DNA from: JAUSNA01 sp964511965
GTDB taxonomy: Bacteria; Patescibacteriota; Microgenomatia; Levybacterales; GWA1-39-11
Assembly: GCA_964511965.1 (NCBI GenBank)
Contig: CAZEGF010000056.1
Coordinates: 1 to 25,107 of the forward strand
Length of the DNA stretch: 25,107 nt
Reading direction: 5' to 3'
Shown here: one piece after another, positions 7,629-14,784 of the stretch
Position numbering within the stretch: the first letter of the stretch is position 1
How the letters are laid out: every line of letters starts with the position of its first letter
Translations under genes and position numbers: made by a program
Notes under the pieces: generated by a model
Database searches by the model: none
What the model was told of the DNA's origin: nothing
Seen by the model: only the letters and a program-made list of their open reading frames with translations

Positions 7629-9038
7629 ATGAATAAATATTTTATAACAACTGCTATTCCGTACGTAAATGCAAAACCGCATGTCGGTCATGCGTTAGAA
7701 TTTGTACAAGCAGACGTGATAGCCCGATACCAAAGACTTCTAGGAAAAGATGCCTATTTGCTTTCTGGAAGTGACGAGAATGCTCTAAAGAATGTGCAGG
7801 CAGCAGAAACAGCTGGTAAAGGGGTTCAGGAGTTTGTAGATGAAAATAGCACTCTTTTTCAAAATCTTGCAGAAAGACTAAATGTCACATTTGATTTTTT
7901 CCAAAAAGGAAGCAACAAGGATCACTATGCATCCTCCCAAAAGTTATGGAAACTTTGCGACCAGAGGGGCGATATTTACAAGAAAGACTACACAGGATTT
8001 TACTGTGTGGGATGTGAACTTTTTTATGAGAAGGATGAATTGAACGAGAATGGTGAGTGTTTCGAACATCCTGGAAAAGCCCTTCAGGAGGTTAGTGAAA
8101 CAAACTATTTCTTCAAACTCTCAAAATATAATTACCAAATAAAAGAACTTATTGAATCAGATGAATTAAAGATTACTCCTCTCTCTCGAAAAAACGAAAT
8201 GCTTTCATTTATAGAAAAGGGCCTTGAAGATATTAGTATTTCCAGATCAAACGAAAGAGCAAAGAATTGGGGAGTTCCCGTACCTGGTGATGACAGTCAA
8301 AGAATGTATGTATGGTTTGATGCTTTAAATATTTACAGAAGTGGACTTGGCACAAAATATAATGAGCTGTGGCCAGCTGATGTTCATGTTATTGGAAAGG
8401 GGATTACCCGCTTTCATGCAATTTACTGGCCTGCATTTTTATTATCTGCAGGATTGCCATTACCAAAATCTCTTTTTGTACACGGGTACTTTACAGTAGA
8501 TGGTCAAAAAATGTCAAAGACACTCGGTAATGTTATTGATCCGATCGAGTTAATAAATAAATATGGAACCGATGCTTTACGATATTATTTTTTAAGTCAA
8601 ATTCCATCAACTGATGATGGTGATTTTTCAGAAGAAAAATTAAGAATTGTATTTAATGCAGATCTTGCAAACGGTCTTGGAAATCTTGTTGCCCGTGTTT
8701 CAAAATTGTGCGAAAGAGAAAACATTAATGTTGTGATTAGCGATGAATCAAAACTCAGTGATAAAATTCAAGAATTTCTAAAAGCGTATAAGTTTAATGA
8801 AGCCATTGGATATATTTGGTTAAACATAGGAGTTTTGGATAAGAAAATTAATACTGACGAACCCTGGAAAGAAAATGATAAATCAAAATTAAAAGATGAA
8901 CTCGACTATTATGCAAGGTGCATTTGGCGATTTGCATATGATCTACAACCATTCTTACCAGAAACAGCAGAGAAAATTTTAGATCAATTTAGCGGAGAGA
9001 TAAAAAGTTCAGATTCTCTCTTTCCTCGAATTTCTTAA
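7629..9038 (+). CDS. metG: methionyl-tRNA synthetase
   Basis: This is a 469-residue class I synthetase that charges tRNA-Met with methionine. The HIGH motif is HVGH at 18-21 in PYVNAKPHVGH, and the KMSKS-type loop is KMSKT at 294-298. A zinc-knuckle candidate uses C126, C129, C144 and H147 (CVGC, then CFEH). The anticodon-binding helical domain follows the catalytic core, with the expected NADLANGLGNLVARV segment. The protein stops after this domain and lacks the C-terminal EMAP/tRNA-binding domain of longer MetG forms. The start is fixed by the conserved N-terminus (YFITTAIPYVNAKPHVGHA) and by the -10 box just upstream. Confidence 0.98.
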   Translation: MNKYFITTAIPYVNAKPHVGHALEFVQADVIARYQRLLGKDAYLLSGSDENALKNVQAAETAGKGVQEFVDENSTLFQNLAERLNVTFDFFQKGSNKDHYASSQKLWKLCDQRGDIYKKDYTGFYCVGCELFYEKDELNENGECFEHPGKALQEVSETNYFFKLSKYNYQIKELIESDELKITPLSRKNEMLSFIEKGLEDISISRSNERAKNWGVPVPGDDSQRMYVWFDALNIYRSGLGTKYNELWPADVHVIGKGITRFHAIYWPAFLLSAGLPLPKSLFVHGYFTVDGQKMSKTLGNVIDPIELINKYGTDALRYYFLSQIPSTDDGDFSEEKLRIVFNADLANGLGNLVARVSKLCERENINVVISDESKLSDKIQEFLKAYKFNEAIGYIWLNIGVLDKKINTDEPWKENDKSKLKDELDYYARCIWRFAYDLQPFLPETAEKILDQFSGEIKSSDSLFPRIS

Positions 9039-9064
9039 TCAAATCTTAATATTCACCATAATCT

Positions 9065-9073
9065 TGCTATACT
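9065..9073 (+). promoter_or_regulatory. extended -10 promoter of the ABC transporter gene
   Basis: TGC plus TATACT (9068-9073) is followed after 6 nt by the ATG at 9080, again predicting a leaderless transcript. It lies in the 41-nt gap after metG, so the ABC gene need not depend on metG transcription. Confidence 0.6.
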
Positions 9074-9079
9074 GAAATC

Positions 9080-10861
9080 ATGTTAAAAACATTCAAACAT
9101 GGGTTTTTTGTTTTGGGGATTTATTTTAGGGCCAATGGAATTTGGGCTTTCTTTGATATCTCCAACAAAATTTACATGAATACTCTCTATCCTCTCATTC
9201 AATCTCTCTTAATCGCACACCTTATTGATATTCTTTCAAAACATCAACATATAACTCTTTTAAGTATTGCCTGGATGGCCGAAATTTACATAGCAGCAAC
9301 CATAATTCAAGGAATCTTATTCTGGCTTGCGTCTATTAATGGTGCACGGCTTGAGTTTGCATTAAATGATTATTTAGAATTTCAAATCAATAAAAAATTG
9401 AACACGTTGGATCCTGCCGTTTTTGAAAATACGAAGTTTCAAAATCTTCTTGCTCAAATGGATGGAGCAAAAGGATCAATGTCTTCTTATTTAGTACGAA
9501 TGGTAAATTTTATAATTAGTGCCTCCATCTTAATATCTTCATCAGTTGTTATAGCTTCAAAATTTCCGATATTTATACCAATAGTTATCGCAGCAAATAT
9601 TCCGTCTTTTATTGCATCGAGTAGATTTAGAGATAATGTTTGGAGTTATGTGGGTACCCAAAGAGGCATAGTTGAACGTCTTTTTACTTACATTAGAACG
9701 ACATTTTCTAACCCTTCAACTTCCAAAGAAATTGCAATTTTTAAAAACGGCCCACTTCTACTTGGAAAATTTAAAAAAACACACAACCAGTATTACAGGA
9801 GTTTCGATAAAGCAAATAAGGATAACTTGTTTATGATGATACTCGTTACACTAATTCAAAATGGAGCTCTCATATTTACACAGGGAATAAATTTAATGTC
9901 AGTTTTAACAGGCAGAATTGCAGTAGGACAGTTTGCCTTATATTTTCAACAAACAATAAATTTGTCAGAAGGAACTACTGGAATCCTAGATGGATATTCA
10001 TCGATGAGTGTACGCAGTAAGTATGTGGATAGCTATTTTGAATTACTTAATTTTCCAAATTCAATTTCTACTTCTAAAGTAGCAGAAATAGTACCAACAA
10101 ATCCAAAACCAGCAACTATCGAATTTAAAAATGTGTTCTTTAAGTATCCCGAAACAGAAAGGTTTATATTAAAGGATTTCAATTTGGTTATTAATCCTGG
10201 AGAAAAAATAGCATTAGTTGGGGAAAATGGTGCAGGTAAATCTACACTAATTAAACTTTTATTGAGATTTTACGATACTAATGATGGTGAAATATTGATA
10301 AATGGAATCAACATAAAAAATCTAGATCTCAATCAATGGCACAAACAAATTGGTGCTCTTTTCCAGGATTTTATAAAATATCAATTTACTTTTAAAGAAA
10401 ACATTATATTTGGAAATTTAGAAAAAAAGGATGATATGAAGGCGATTCAGGATGCCCTCAAACAATCTGGAGCTGAAAACTATTTGGCTGATTTGCCAAA
10501 TGGACTCGAGCAAATAGTAGGCAAAACATTTGATGAAGGTGTTGACCTTTCTGGTGGTCAATGGCAAAAGCTCGCTTTAGCACGAGCATTTTTTAGAGAT
10601 GCCCCATTTTTGATTCTTGATGAACCTACAAGCGCAATTGATGCTAAGGCAGAATTTGAAATATTTGAAAATGTTCAAAAATTACAAAAAGATAAAACAG
10701 TGATAATAATTTCTCATAGGTTTTCTACGGTAAGAACGGCAGATAGAATACTGGTACTGGATGAAGGAAAAATAATTGAAGAAGGAAGCCATGAAAAATT
10801 GATGAAAGAAAAAGGAGTATATGCAGAATTATTCGAAATACAAGCACAGGGCTATAAATAA
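9080..10861 (+). CDS. ABC transporter, fused membrane and ATP-binding domains (exporter half-transporter)
   Basis: This is a 593-residue protein. The N-terminal half (about 20-320) carries several hydrophobic segments of an ABC exporter membrane domain, although it diverges from the common form. The nucleotide-binding domain has Walker A GENGAGKST at 381-389, a Q-loop in LFQDF, the signature LSGGQ at 490-494, Walker B FLILDE at 510-515 with catalytic E515, and H-loop H546 in ISHRFSTV. All ATPase residues are intact. Such half-transporters work as dimers. No second half-transporter is adjacent, so a homodimer or an unlinked partner is possible. The substrate is unknown: lipid, peptide and drug exporters share this architecture. 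It ends 1 nt before a bidirectional terminator. Confidence 0.95.
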   Translation: MLKTFKHGFFVLGIYFRANGIWAFFDISNKIYMNTLYPLIQSLLIAHLIDILSKHQHITLLSIAWMAEIYIAATIIQGILFWLASINGARLEFALNDYLEFQINKKLNTLDPAVFENTKFQNLLAQMDGAKGSMSSYLVRMVNFIISASILISSSVVIASKFPIFIPIVIAANIPSFIASSRFRDNVWSYVGTQRGIVERLFTYIRTTFSNPSTSKEIAIFKNGPLLLGKFKKTHNQYYRSFDKANKDNLFMMILVTLIQNGALIFTQGINLMSVLTGRIAVGQFALYFQQTINLSEGTTGILDGYSSMSVRSKYVDSYFELLNFPNSISTSKVAEIVPTNPKPATIEFKNVFFKYPETERFILKDFNLVINPGEKIALVGENGAGKSTLIKLLLRFYDTNDGEILINGINIKNLDLNQWHKQIGALFQDFIKYQFTFKENIIFGNLEKKDDMKAIQDALKQSGAENYLADLPNGLEQIVGKTFDEGVDLSGGQWQKLALARAFFRDAPFLILDEPTSAIDAKAEFEIFENVQKLQKDKTVIIISHRFSTVRTADRILVLDEGKIIEEGSHEKLMKEKGVYAELFEIQAQGYK

Positions 10862-10862
10862 T

Positions 10863-10896
10863 AAAAAAACCTCCCGAGTATATCGAGAGGTTTTTA
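10863..10896. terminator. bidirectional intrinsic terminator between ABC transporter and hsp20
   Basis: The stem AACCTC/GAGGTT with an inner CGA/TCG and a 5-nt loop (10868-10892) is flanked by an A-run on the left and a T-run on the right. Read on the minus strand, the central mismatch becomes a G-U pair and the stem is followed by seven T. It can therefore end both converging genes, with the better form serving hsp20. Confidence 0.9.
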
Positions 10897-10924
10897 TAAG
10901 CCTAAAGCTTAAACAGTTAAAAGA

Positions 10925-11353
10925 TTACTTTGTAGCTTTTGCTGAAATTTTGATTTTGCGGGGTTCTTTTTTTTCTACTTTTTTGAAAACTAATTTCAAT
11001 ACCCCATTTTCAAGTTCTGCAACTGGCTCTTCACTTTGTACCACTCCTTCTGGAATTCTGAAAGAGTAATTAAATGAATTTGCCATAGAAGACATGAAGT
11101 ATCTTCTTTTGTCGGATTCTTCCTTTTGTTGTTCTACACTCCCTGTTATTCTAACAATCCCATTTTCGAAAGTTATATCTATTCTATCTTCAGGAATACC
11201 GGGAACGTGGGCTTGTGCAACTAATGAATCTTCCGTTTCATATAGATCTAATCCTTGAGACATGAATTTAGTTATTCCAGGAATTGTTGGAAATTCGAAA
11301 TCATCATCCAACATTCTATCTAAATTCCATGGATTCCATCGTATTAATGACAT
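10925..11353 (-). CDS. Hsp20/alpha-crystallin small heat-shock protein
   Basis: This is a 142-residue protein. A short N-terminal region (MSLIRWNPWNLDRMLDDDF) precedes an alpha-crystallin domain with DLYETEDSLVAQAHVPGIPE, a central ENGIVRITG and the hallmark AELENGVLKLVFKK. A C-terminal IxI-type motif (IKI in PRKIKISAKATK) mediates oligomer contacts in the family. It holds unfolding proteins for DnaK-dependent refolding. The start is ATG 11353, not the GTG at 11362: a strong Shine-Dalgarno (AGGAGGTG, 11360-11367) lies 6 nt before the ATG, and the GTG is part of that site. The CIRCE-overlapped promoter places it under HrcA. It is the one gene here with a textbook ribosome site. Confidence 0.97.
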   Translation of the reverse strand: MSLIRWNPWNLDRMLDDDFEFPTIPGITKFMSQGLDLYETEDSLVAQAHVPGIPEDRIDITFENGIVRITGSVEQQKEESDKRRYFMSSMANSFNYSFRIPEGVVQSEEPVAELENGVLKLVFKKVEKKEPRKIKISAKATK

Positions 11354-11358
11354 ACTTT

Positions 11359-11370
11359 TCACCTCCTTTT
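11359..11370 (-). promoter_or_regulatory. strong Shine-Dalgarno site of hsp20
   Basis: The minus strand reads AAAAGGAGGTGA, 6 nt before ATG 11353 counted from the end of AGGAGGTG. It decides the start and shows that the ribosomes of this organism use the usual anti-Shine-Dalgarno, although most neighbouring genes lack such a site. Confidence 0.9.
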
Positions 11371-11390
11371 GAAGCTAAATTACTAACTTT

Positions 11391-11417
11391 TTATCAGTAT
11401 AACACTACGAGTGCTAA
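11391..11417 (-). promoter_or_regulatory. CIRCE operator of hsp20
   Basis: On the minus strand the left half TTAGCACTC is perfect, followed after nine bases by TACTGATAA, three mismatches from consensus. Its placement relative to the -35 and -10 boxes is nearly the same as at hrcA. Confidence 0.85.
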
Positions 11418-11425
11418 TTTGTCAA
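11396..11425 (-). promoter_or_regulatory. promoter of hsp20
   Basis: TTGACA (11420-11425), an 18-nt spacer and TATACT (11396-11401) on the minus strand, with the CIRCE operator lying across spacer and -10. The leader of about 35 nt contains the strong Shine-Dalgarno. Confidence 0.8.
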
Positions 11426-11438
11426 GACTGCGTAACTC

Positions 11439-11447
11439 TGGTATGAT
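11439..11447 (+). promoter_or_regulatory. extended -10 promoter of the PEGA/SH3 gene
   Basis: TGG plus TATGAT (11442-11447) on the plus strand lies 19 nt before ATG 11467, predicting a leader of about 12 nt. It is divergent from the hsp20 promoter, and the -35 regions are close together, so HrcA binding might influence it. Confidence 0.45.
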
Positions 11448-11466
11448 TGGTTTACTTTAAACCCCA

Positions 11467-12345
11467 ATGAAAAGGCGTCTTCTTTTAGCACTATCAATAA
11501 TTCTAGTAGCATCTGGACTTTTTCTGTTAGTACGTGTTATTTATAGTTTTAAAGATGTTGAAAAAGGCGGACTCCAAGTGACAGCAAATGTTAAGGGAAG
11601 AGTGTTGTTAGATAATAAATATATTGGAGATATTCCGGTCAGAAAAATTAACCAACCGGATACGGTTGCTGTTGGTAATTATGAATTACGTATAGAACCG
11701 GATGATAAAACTCTCACAGCATTTACAGGACGAATTAGGGTAAATGGAGGTGTACTTACTGCCGTTGATAAAACTTTCCTACCAGGTTCTTTAGGAAGTT
11801 CATATGTCTTAACTCTTGAAAAATCATCAAATCCAAAACCGCAAATTGAAATTACATCTATTCCTGATGGGGCTCTTGTTACTATAGACAGTGTTCCTCT
11901 TGGTGCTACTCCTTTCAAGTCAGATACACTCTCTGCATCAGAACACGAAATAGAAATCCAAAAAGAGGGATTTGCAAAAAAAACTATACGAGTTAGAACG
12001 GTAGAAAATCATATATTAGTTGTAAGTAGCAGCTTAGGAACTGGTGAGATTGGCACTATACCTGAAGTTGCTCCCGTAGGACAAAGCTCAATAAATGGTG
12101 CTACACCTAGTGCAACCCTCTCTGTAACTCCAACAGAAACCTCAAAAGGGAGGGTTACAATTCTTTCAACTCCAAATGGTTTTTTAAGAGTCAGAAGCGG
12201 TGCCGGTACATCATTTAGCGAGGTTGGTCGGGTAAAACCAGACGAAACTTATGACATTTTGTCAGAAAAATCCGGGTGGTATGAAATTCAAATTGACTCA
12301 TCAACTACCGGATGGGTGACTTCGCAATTTGCAAAGAAGGAATAA
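11467..12345 (+). CDS. membrane-anchored PEGA and SH3-domain envelope protein
   Basis: This is a 292-residue protein. A basic start and one hydrophobic helix (about 5-25) anchor it, with the rest probably outside. Residues about 35-115 look like a degenerate PEGA-type beta domain (VLLDNKYIGDIPV). A clear PEGA domain follows at about 125-180 (IEITSIPDGALVTIDSVPLG, then TPFKSDTLSASEHEIEIQKEG). A Ser/Thr/Pro-rich linker leads to a bacterial SH3 domain at about 230-290 (GFLRVRSGAGTSFSEVGRV, GWYEIQI, GWVTSQFA). PEGA domains are surface-layer beta modules and bacterial SH3 domains often bind cell wall; an envelope-binding role is inferred. It is convergent with the UbiA-like gene, and the two stop codons abut with no spacer and no visible terminator. 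Confidence 0.9.
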   Translation: MKRRLLLALSIILVASGLFLLVRVIYSFKDVEKGGLQVTANVKGRVLLDNKYIGDIPVRKINQPDTVAVGNYELRIEPDDKTLTAFTGRIRVNGGVLTAVDKTFLPGSLGSSYVLTLEKSSNPKPQIEITSIPDGALVTIDSVPLGATPFKSDTLSASEHEIEIQKEGFAKKTIRVRTVENHILVVSSSLGTGEIGTIPEVAPVGQSSINGATPSATLSVTPTETSKGRVTILSTPNGFLRVRSGAGTSFSEVGRVKPDETYDILSEKSGWYEIQIDSSTTGWVTSQFAKKE

Positions 12346-13290
12346 TCAACCGCCGACAAAGTATATAATAAAGATAACTAAAAATCCCCAGATAATAACA
12401 GATGCCAAAAGTGGTCTGTCGGTTAGAAGAACTTTATCAGGACTCTCTCCTTCTTTTTTCTCATAAATATCTTGTAGATAACGCATCACTCCATAAATTA
12501 CAGGGATAATAGTTATCATTAACCACTTTCTGTTAAAGTAGGTTGGAAGATATTCAGGCAGCAAAACATCAAGTCCTATATGTAGTCCTTTCGGAGTAGC
12601 TAAAAAAGTAAAGAGTCCATAAAAAACAAACGTTGATGTTGCAAATATAGTTGAGAAAGAATCAAGTAATGCTTCAGAGTAATGAGAAAGAGTTTTCCTT
12701 ACTTCATCAATTTTGGCTCCTTTGACGTTTTGTAATAGTGTTAATTCTGACCTTCTCTTTCCCACAGCAAGAAAAAGAGATAACGAAACTGCAGTTAGCA
12801 ATAACCAGATAGATGTATGAAAATTTGAAATTGCCTCTCCTGCAAGAATTCTTAAAATGTAACCTGTTGCTATAAAAAGAATATCAAAAATTGTAATTGA
12901 TTTAAAAACAGTAGAATATAAAATCTGTAGAAGTATGTATGTTATTCCAATAATCGTAAAAAGATAACTTGTATTTAAGGCAATTAAAAAGGCGGTTCCT
13001 AAAATAAGTATTAGTAAAACAACAGCTTCCGGGATAGAGATAATTCCACTAGCAATTGGGCGAAGTCGCTTAAATGGATGTAATCTGTCTTTCTTAACAT
13101 CTAAAATATCGTTGAATATGTATGTTGCAGATGCGAATAAACAAAATGCAATAAATCCGCTAACAACTTGGGAAAGTAAATCTAATTCAAATAATTTGCC
13201 TGCAAATGTTACACCTGCAAACAATGCAAAATTTTTAATCCATTGCCGTGGACGTAATAACTTCAATATATAATATCCGTGTCGTAGCAT
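12346..13290 (-). CDS. UbiA-family prenyltransferase, decaprenyl-phosphate phosphoribosyltransferase-like
   Basis: This is a 314-residue polytopic protein with about eight or nine hydrophobic segments. The N-terminal LLRPRQWIKN and the aspartate motif NDILDVKKD (N60, D61, D64, D68), followed by HPFKRLRPIASG, match the DPPRS branch of the UbiA superfamily (relatives of mycobacterial Rv3806c). That branch transfers phosphoribose from PRPP to a polyprenyl phosphate. This makes a lipid-linked pentose donor for envelope glycans; the exact lipid and product are inference. I chose ATG 13290, which starts just before the conserved region, over TTG 13314, which lies in a heptamer-like stretch. It is the last gene of the minus-strand envelope cluster, 88 nt after the MraY/WecA-like gene. 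Confidence 0.88.
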   Translation of the reverse strand: MLRHGYYILKLLRPRQWIKNFALFAGVTFAGKLFELDLLSQVVSGFIAFCLFASATYIFNDILDVKKDRLHPFKRLRPIASGIISIPEAVVLLILILGTAFLIALNTSYLFTIIGITYILLQILYSTVFKSITIFDILFIATGYILRILAGEAISNFHTSIWLLLTAVSLSLFLAVGKRRSELTLLQNVKGAKIDEVRKTLSHYSEALLDSFSTIFATSTFVFYGLFTFLATPKGLHIGLDVLLPEYLPTYFNRKWLMITIIPVIYGVMRYLQDIYEKKEGESPDKVLLTDRPLLASVIIWGFLVIFIIYFVGG

Positions 13291-13329
13291 AAATTCTCGT
13301 TCGTTATTCGTCAATCATAAGACTCGTTA
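13288..13329. repeat. weak heptamer-like stretch before the UbiA-like gene
   Basis: Split from 13288 on the plus strand the units read CATAAAT, TCTCGTT, CGTTATT, CGTCAAT, CATAAGA, CTCGTTA. The period is less regular than in the chaperone spacers, and the composition includes CG, so it is only possibly the same class. Confidence 0.35.
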
Positions 13330-13337
13330 GCACTCGT

Positions 13338-13385
13338 CTTGCGACTTTAGTCGTAAGCGAAGCTTGCGATTGACTATGTCAATCG
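13338..13385 (-). other. overlapping hairpin cluster between MraY/WecA-like and UbiA-like genes
   Basis: Three inverted repeats lie in 48 nt. CGATTGAC/GTCAATCG (13367-13374 and 13378-13385) is perfect and covers the stop codon of the upstream gene. CGTAAGC/GCTTGCG (13352-13358 and 13362-13368) and CTTGCGACT/AGTCGTAAG (13338-13346 and 13349-13357) each have one mismatch on the transcribed strand. They share 13352-13357, so the latter two are mutually exclusive. No T-tract follows, so this is not a standard terminator. Confidence 0.6.
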
Positions 13386-14431
13386 TAGTCTTGCCTTTTC
13401 CCTGCGACGCGTAGCATAAATACAAACCCCAAGACGACAACTCCCACCAACATTATAACAAAAAGTTTTCCGCGACTTGACACGCTTAATGCAACAACTC
13501 CTAAAAGCAATGACATAAACCAATAAAAAACGGCAATGCTTCTATGTCCTAGTCCATAATTAAGCAAGAGATGATGGAGATGTCCTCTATCATGCCAAAA
13601 GGGAGATTTTTTTGCAAGAAGTCTTCTAATAATAGTGAGTGCGGCGTCCACACTTGGAACCCCCATAACAAGAACGGCTGTTGCTAATTTAACTCCTGAA
13701 GTTATTGATAAGATACCAATAAAATATCCAAGAATCGTTGCACTGTATCCTGGAAAAATTTTCGCCGGATAAAAATTGTAAATTAAAAATCCTAAAGATG
13801 CACCACCCACGATGAATGAAATCATTGAAGTTGCATAACTCAAATGCTCGGTCGAAACAAAACGGAATGCAGCAATCCCAATTACGAATGCAGAAATTGC
13901 AGCAATTCCAGGCATTTGACCATCAACTCCCTTACTCCAATTTAACATGTTCATTACCCATACAATCCATATAATTGCCAACAAATCTCCGAGATGAAAT
14001 GTCTGGGACAGGATAACAAACTGAAAGTTTGTAAAATGTAAAATTCCTCCTAATGGGTTTGTAATAAATGGCACCGTAACCCCCGCATAAACAGCAATAG
14101 CAGCTGTTAAAATATTTATACCAAATCGGATATATGGAGATAAATCAAACTTATCATCCAAAACTCCGGTTATAACAACAAGCAATCCTCCTGCAAATAT
14201 CGTTTTAATAAAATTATCAAATGGAACAAAAATAATTGCTGCAATTGCTATTCCTATATATATTGCTAGACCACCAGCTCTTGGAATTGGTTTTTTATGT
14301 AATACCGCAGGATGAATATGGGTTTTAGGATCATCCATTAATTTTGCTCTTTTTGCGAATTTAATAATGAATGGGACAGTAAAAACAGTTACGAAAAATG
14401 CAACAACGGGAGCTAAAATTAAATTTTGCAT
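13379..14431 (-). CDS. MraY/WecA-like polyprenyl-phosphate phosphosugar transferase, divergent
   Basis: This 350-residue protein has about ten hydrophobic segments. It shows the MraY/WecA (GT4-type) pattern: KKPIPRAGG at 46-54, the DD pair in GVLDDKFDL (D92, D93), an NWSKGVDG (164-171) in place of NxxNLxDG, and HDRGHLHH (280-287). These enzymes move a phospho-sugar from a nucleotide to undecaprenyl phosphate on the cytoplasmic face. The conserved FMGDxGS loop reads FPGYSAT (226-232), so the Asp that binds Mg2+ in MraY is replaced by Tyr. Activity is therefore uncertain, and the substrate unknown. The start is ATG 14431, which shares one base with the upstream stop (TAATG, coupled translation). 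A TTG at 14494 would overlap the upstream gene by 64 nt. Confidence 0.87.
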   Translation of the reverse strand: MQNLILAPVVAFFVTVFTVPFIIKFAKRAKLMDDPKTHIHPAVLHKKPIPRAGGLAIYIGIAIAAIIFVPFDNFIKTIFAGGLLVVITGVLDDKFDLSPYIRFGINILTAAIAVYAGVTVPFITNPLGGILHFTNFQFVILSQTFHLGDLLAIIWIVWVMNMLNWSKGVDGQMPGIAAISAFVIGIAAFRFVSTEHLSYATSMISFIVGGASLGFLIYNFYPAKIFPGYSATILGYFIGILSITSGVKLATAVLVMGVPSVDAALTIIRRLLAKKSPFWHDRGHLHHLLLNYGLGHRSIAVFYWFMSLLLGVVALSVSSRGKLFVIMLVGVVVLGFVFMLRVAGKRQDYD

Positions 14432-14784
14432 TAAAATGTTAAAAATAATATCTGTAAATAGGCAAGCAATCCAAGTAACAAAATCAGGAAGCAATTAAAA
14501 AGTACAATTCGCGAAATAAGAACATACTTAGTATAAACAAAAGTTGCTAACAATACATTACCTACAAAAATGGCGACTAATAATATCGGTAAAATTACTG
14601 TTACGTTAGAAGCAATCAATCTCTGTTCGCCCCAAGGCATACTGTTAAAGAATGGTATTAAGGGAGGAAGATTCCCATACGTCACGATAATTATAGTTAT
14701 TAAAGGAATGATAAATACTAAAGACAATAACAGTGAAATCCTAACAAATTGATCGCTTAATATAGTATTAAATTTCTCTTTCAT
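14431..14784 (-). CDS. uncharacterised three-helix membrane protein
   Basis: This 117-residue protein has hydrophobic segments near 16-36, 62-86 and 89-114. Between the first two is a conserved-looking exposed loop, YGNLPPLIPFFNSMPWGEQ, that resembles small CPR membrane proteins and distantly the DUF1648 type (LP...I..F). I do not know its role. It overlaps the end of the GT-C gene by 17 nt and its stop overlaps the start of the MraY/WecA-like gene. An AAGGA lies about 10 nt before the ATG. The tight coupling on both sides suggests that it works with the glycosyltransferases, perhaps as an accessory subunit. Confidence 0.75.
   Translation of the reverse strand: MKEKFNTILSDQFVRISLLLSLVFIIPLITIIIVTYGNLPPLIPFFNSMPWGEQRLIASNVTVILPILLVAIFVGNVLLATFVYTKYVLISRIVLFNCFLILLLGLLAYLQILFLTF

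Noticed and set aside
11354..11362. GTG start at 11362 for hsp20
   Set aside because: The GTG is part of the Shine-Dalgarno AGGAGGTG that serves the ATG at 11353.
13291..13314. TTG start at 13314 for the UbiA-like gene
   Set aside because: Adds a polar segment encoded by repeat-like DNA; the conserved N-terminus begins right after ATG 13290.
13327..13335. Perfect CIRCE half-site TTAGCACTC before the UbiA-like gene
   Set aside because: No second half at the 9-nt spacing on either side (CTTTAGTCG or CGACTAAAG instead) and no promoter around it, so it is probably a chance match.
14432..14494. TTG start at 14494 for the MraY/WecA-like gene
   Set aside because: It would overlap the upstream gene by 64 nt, while ATG 14431 gives a standard TAATG coupling and the usual family N-terminus.
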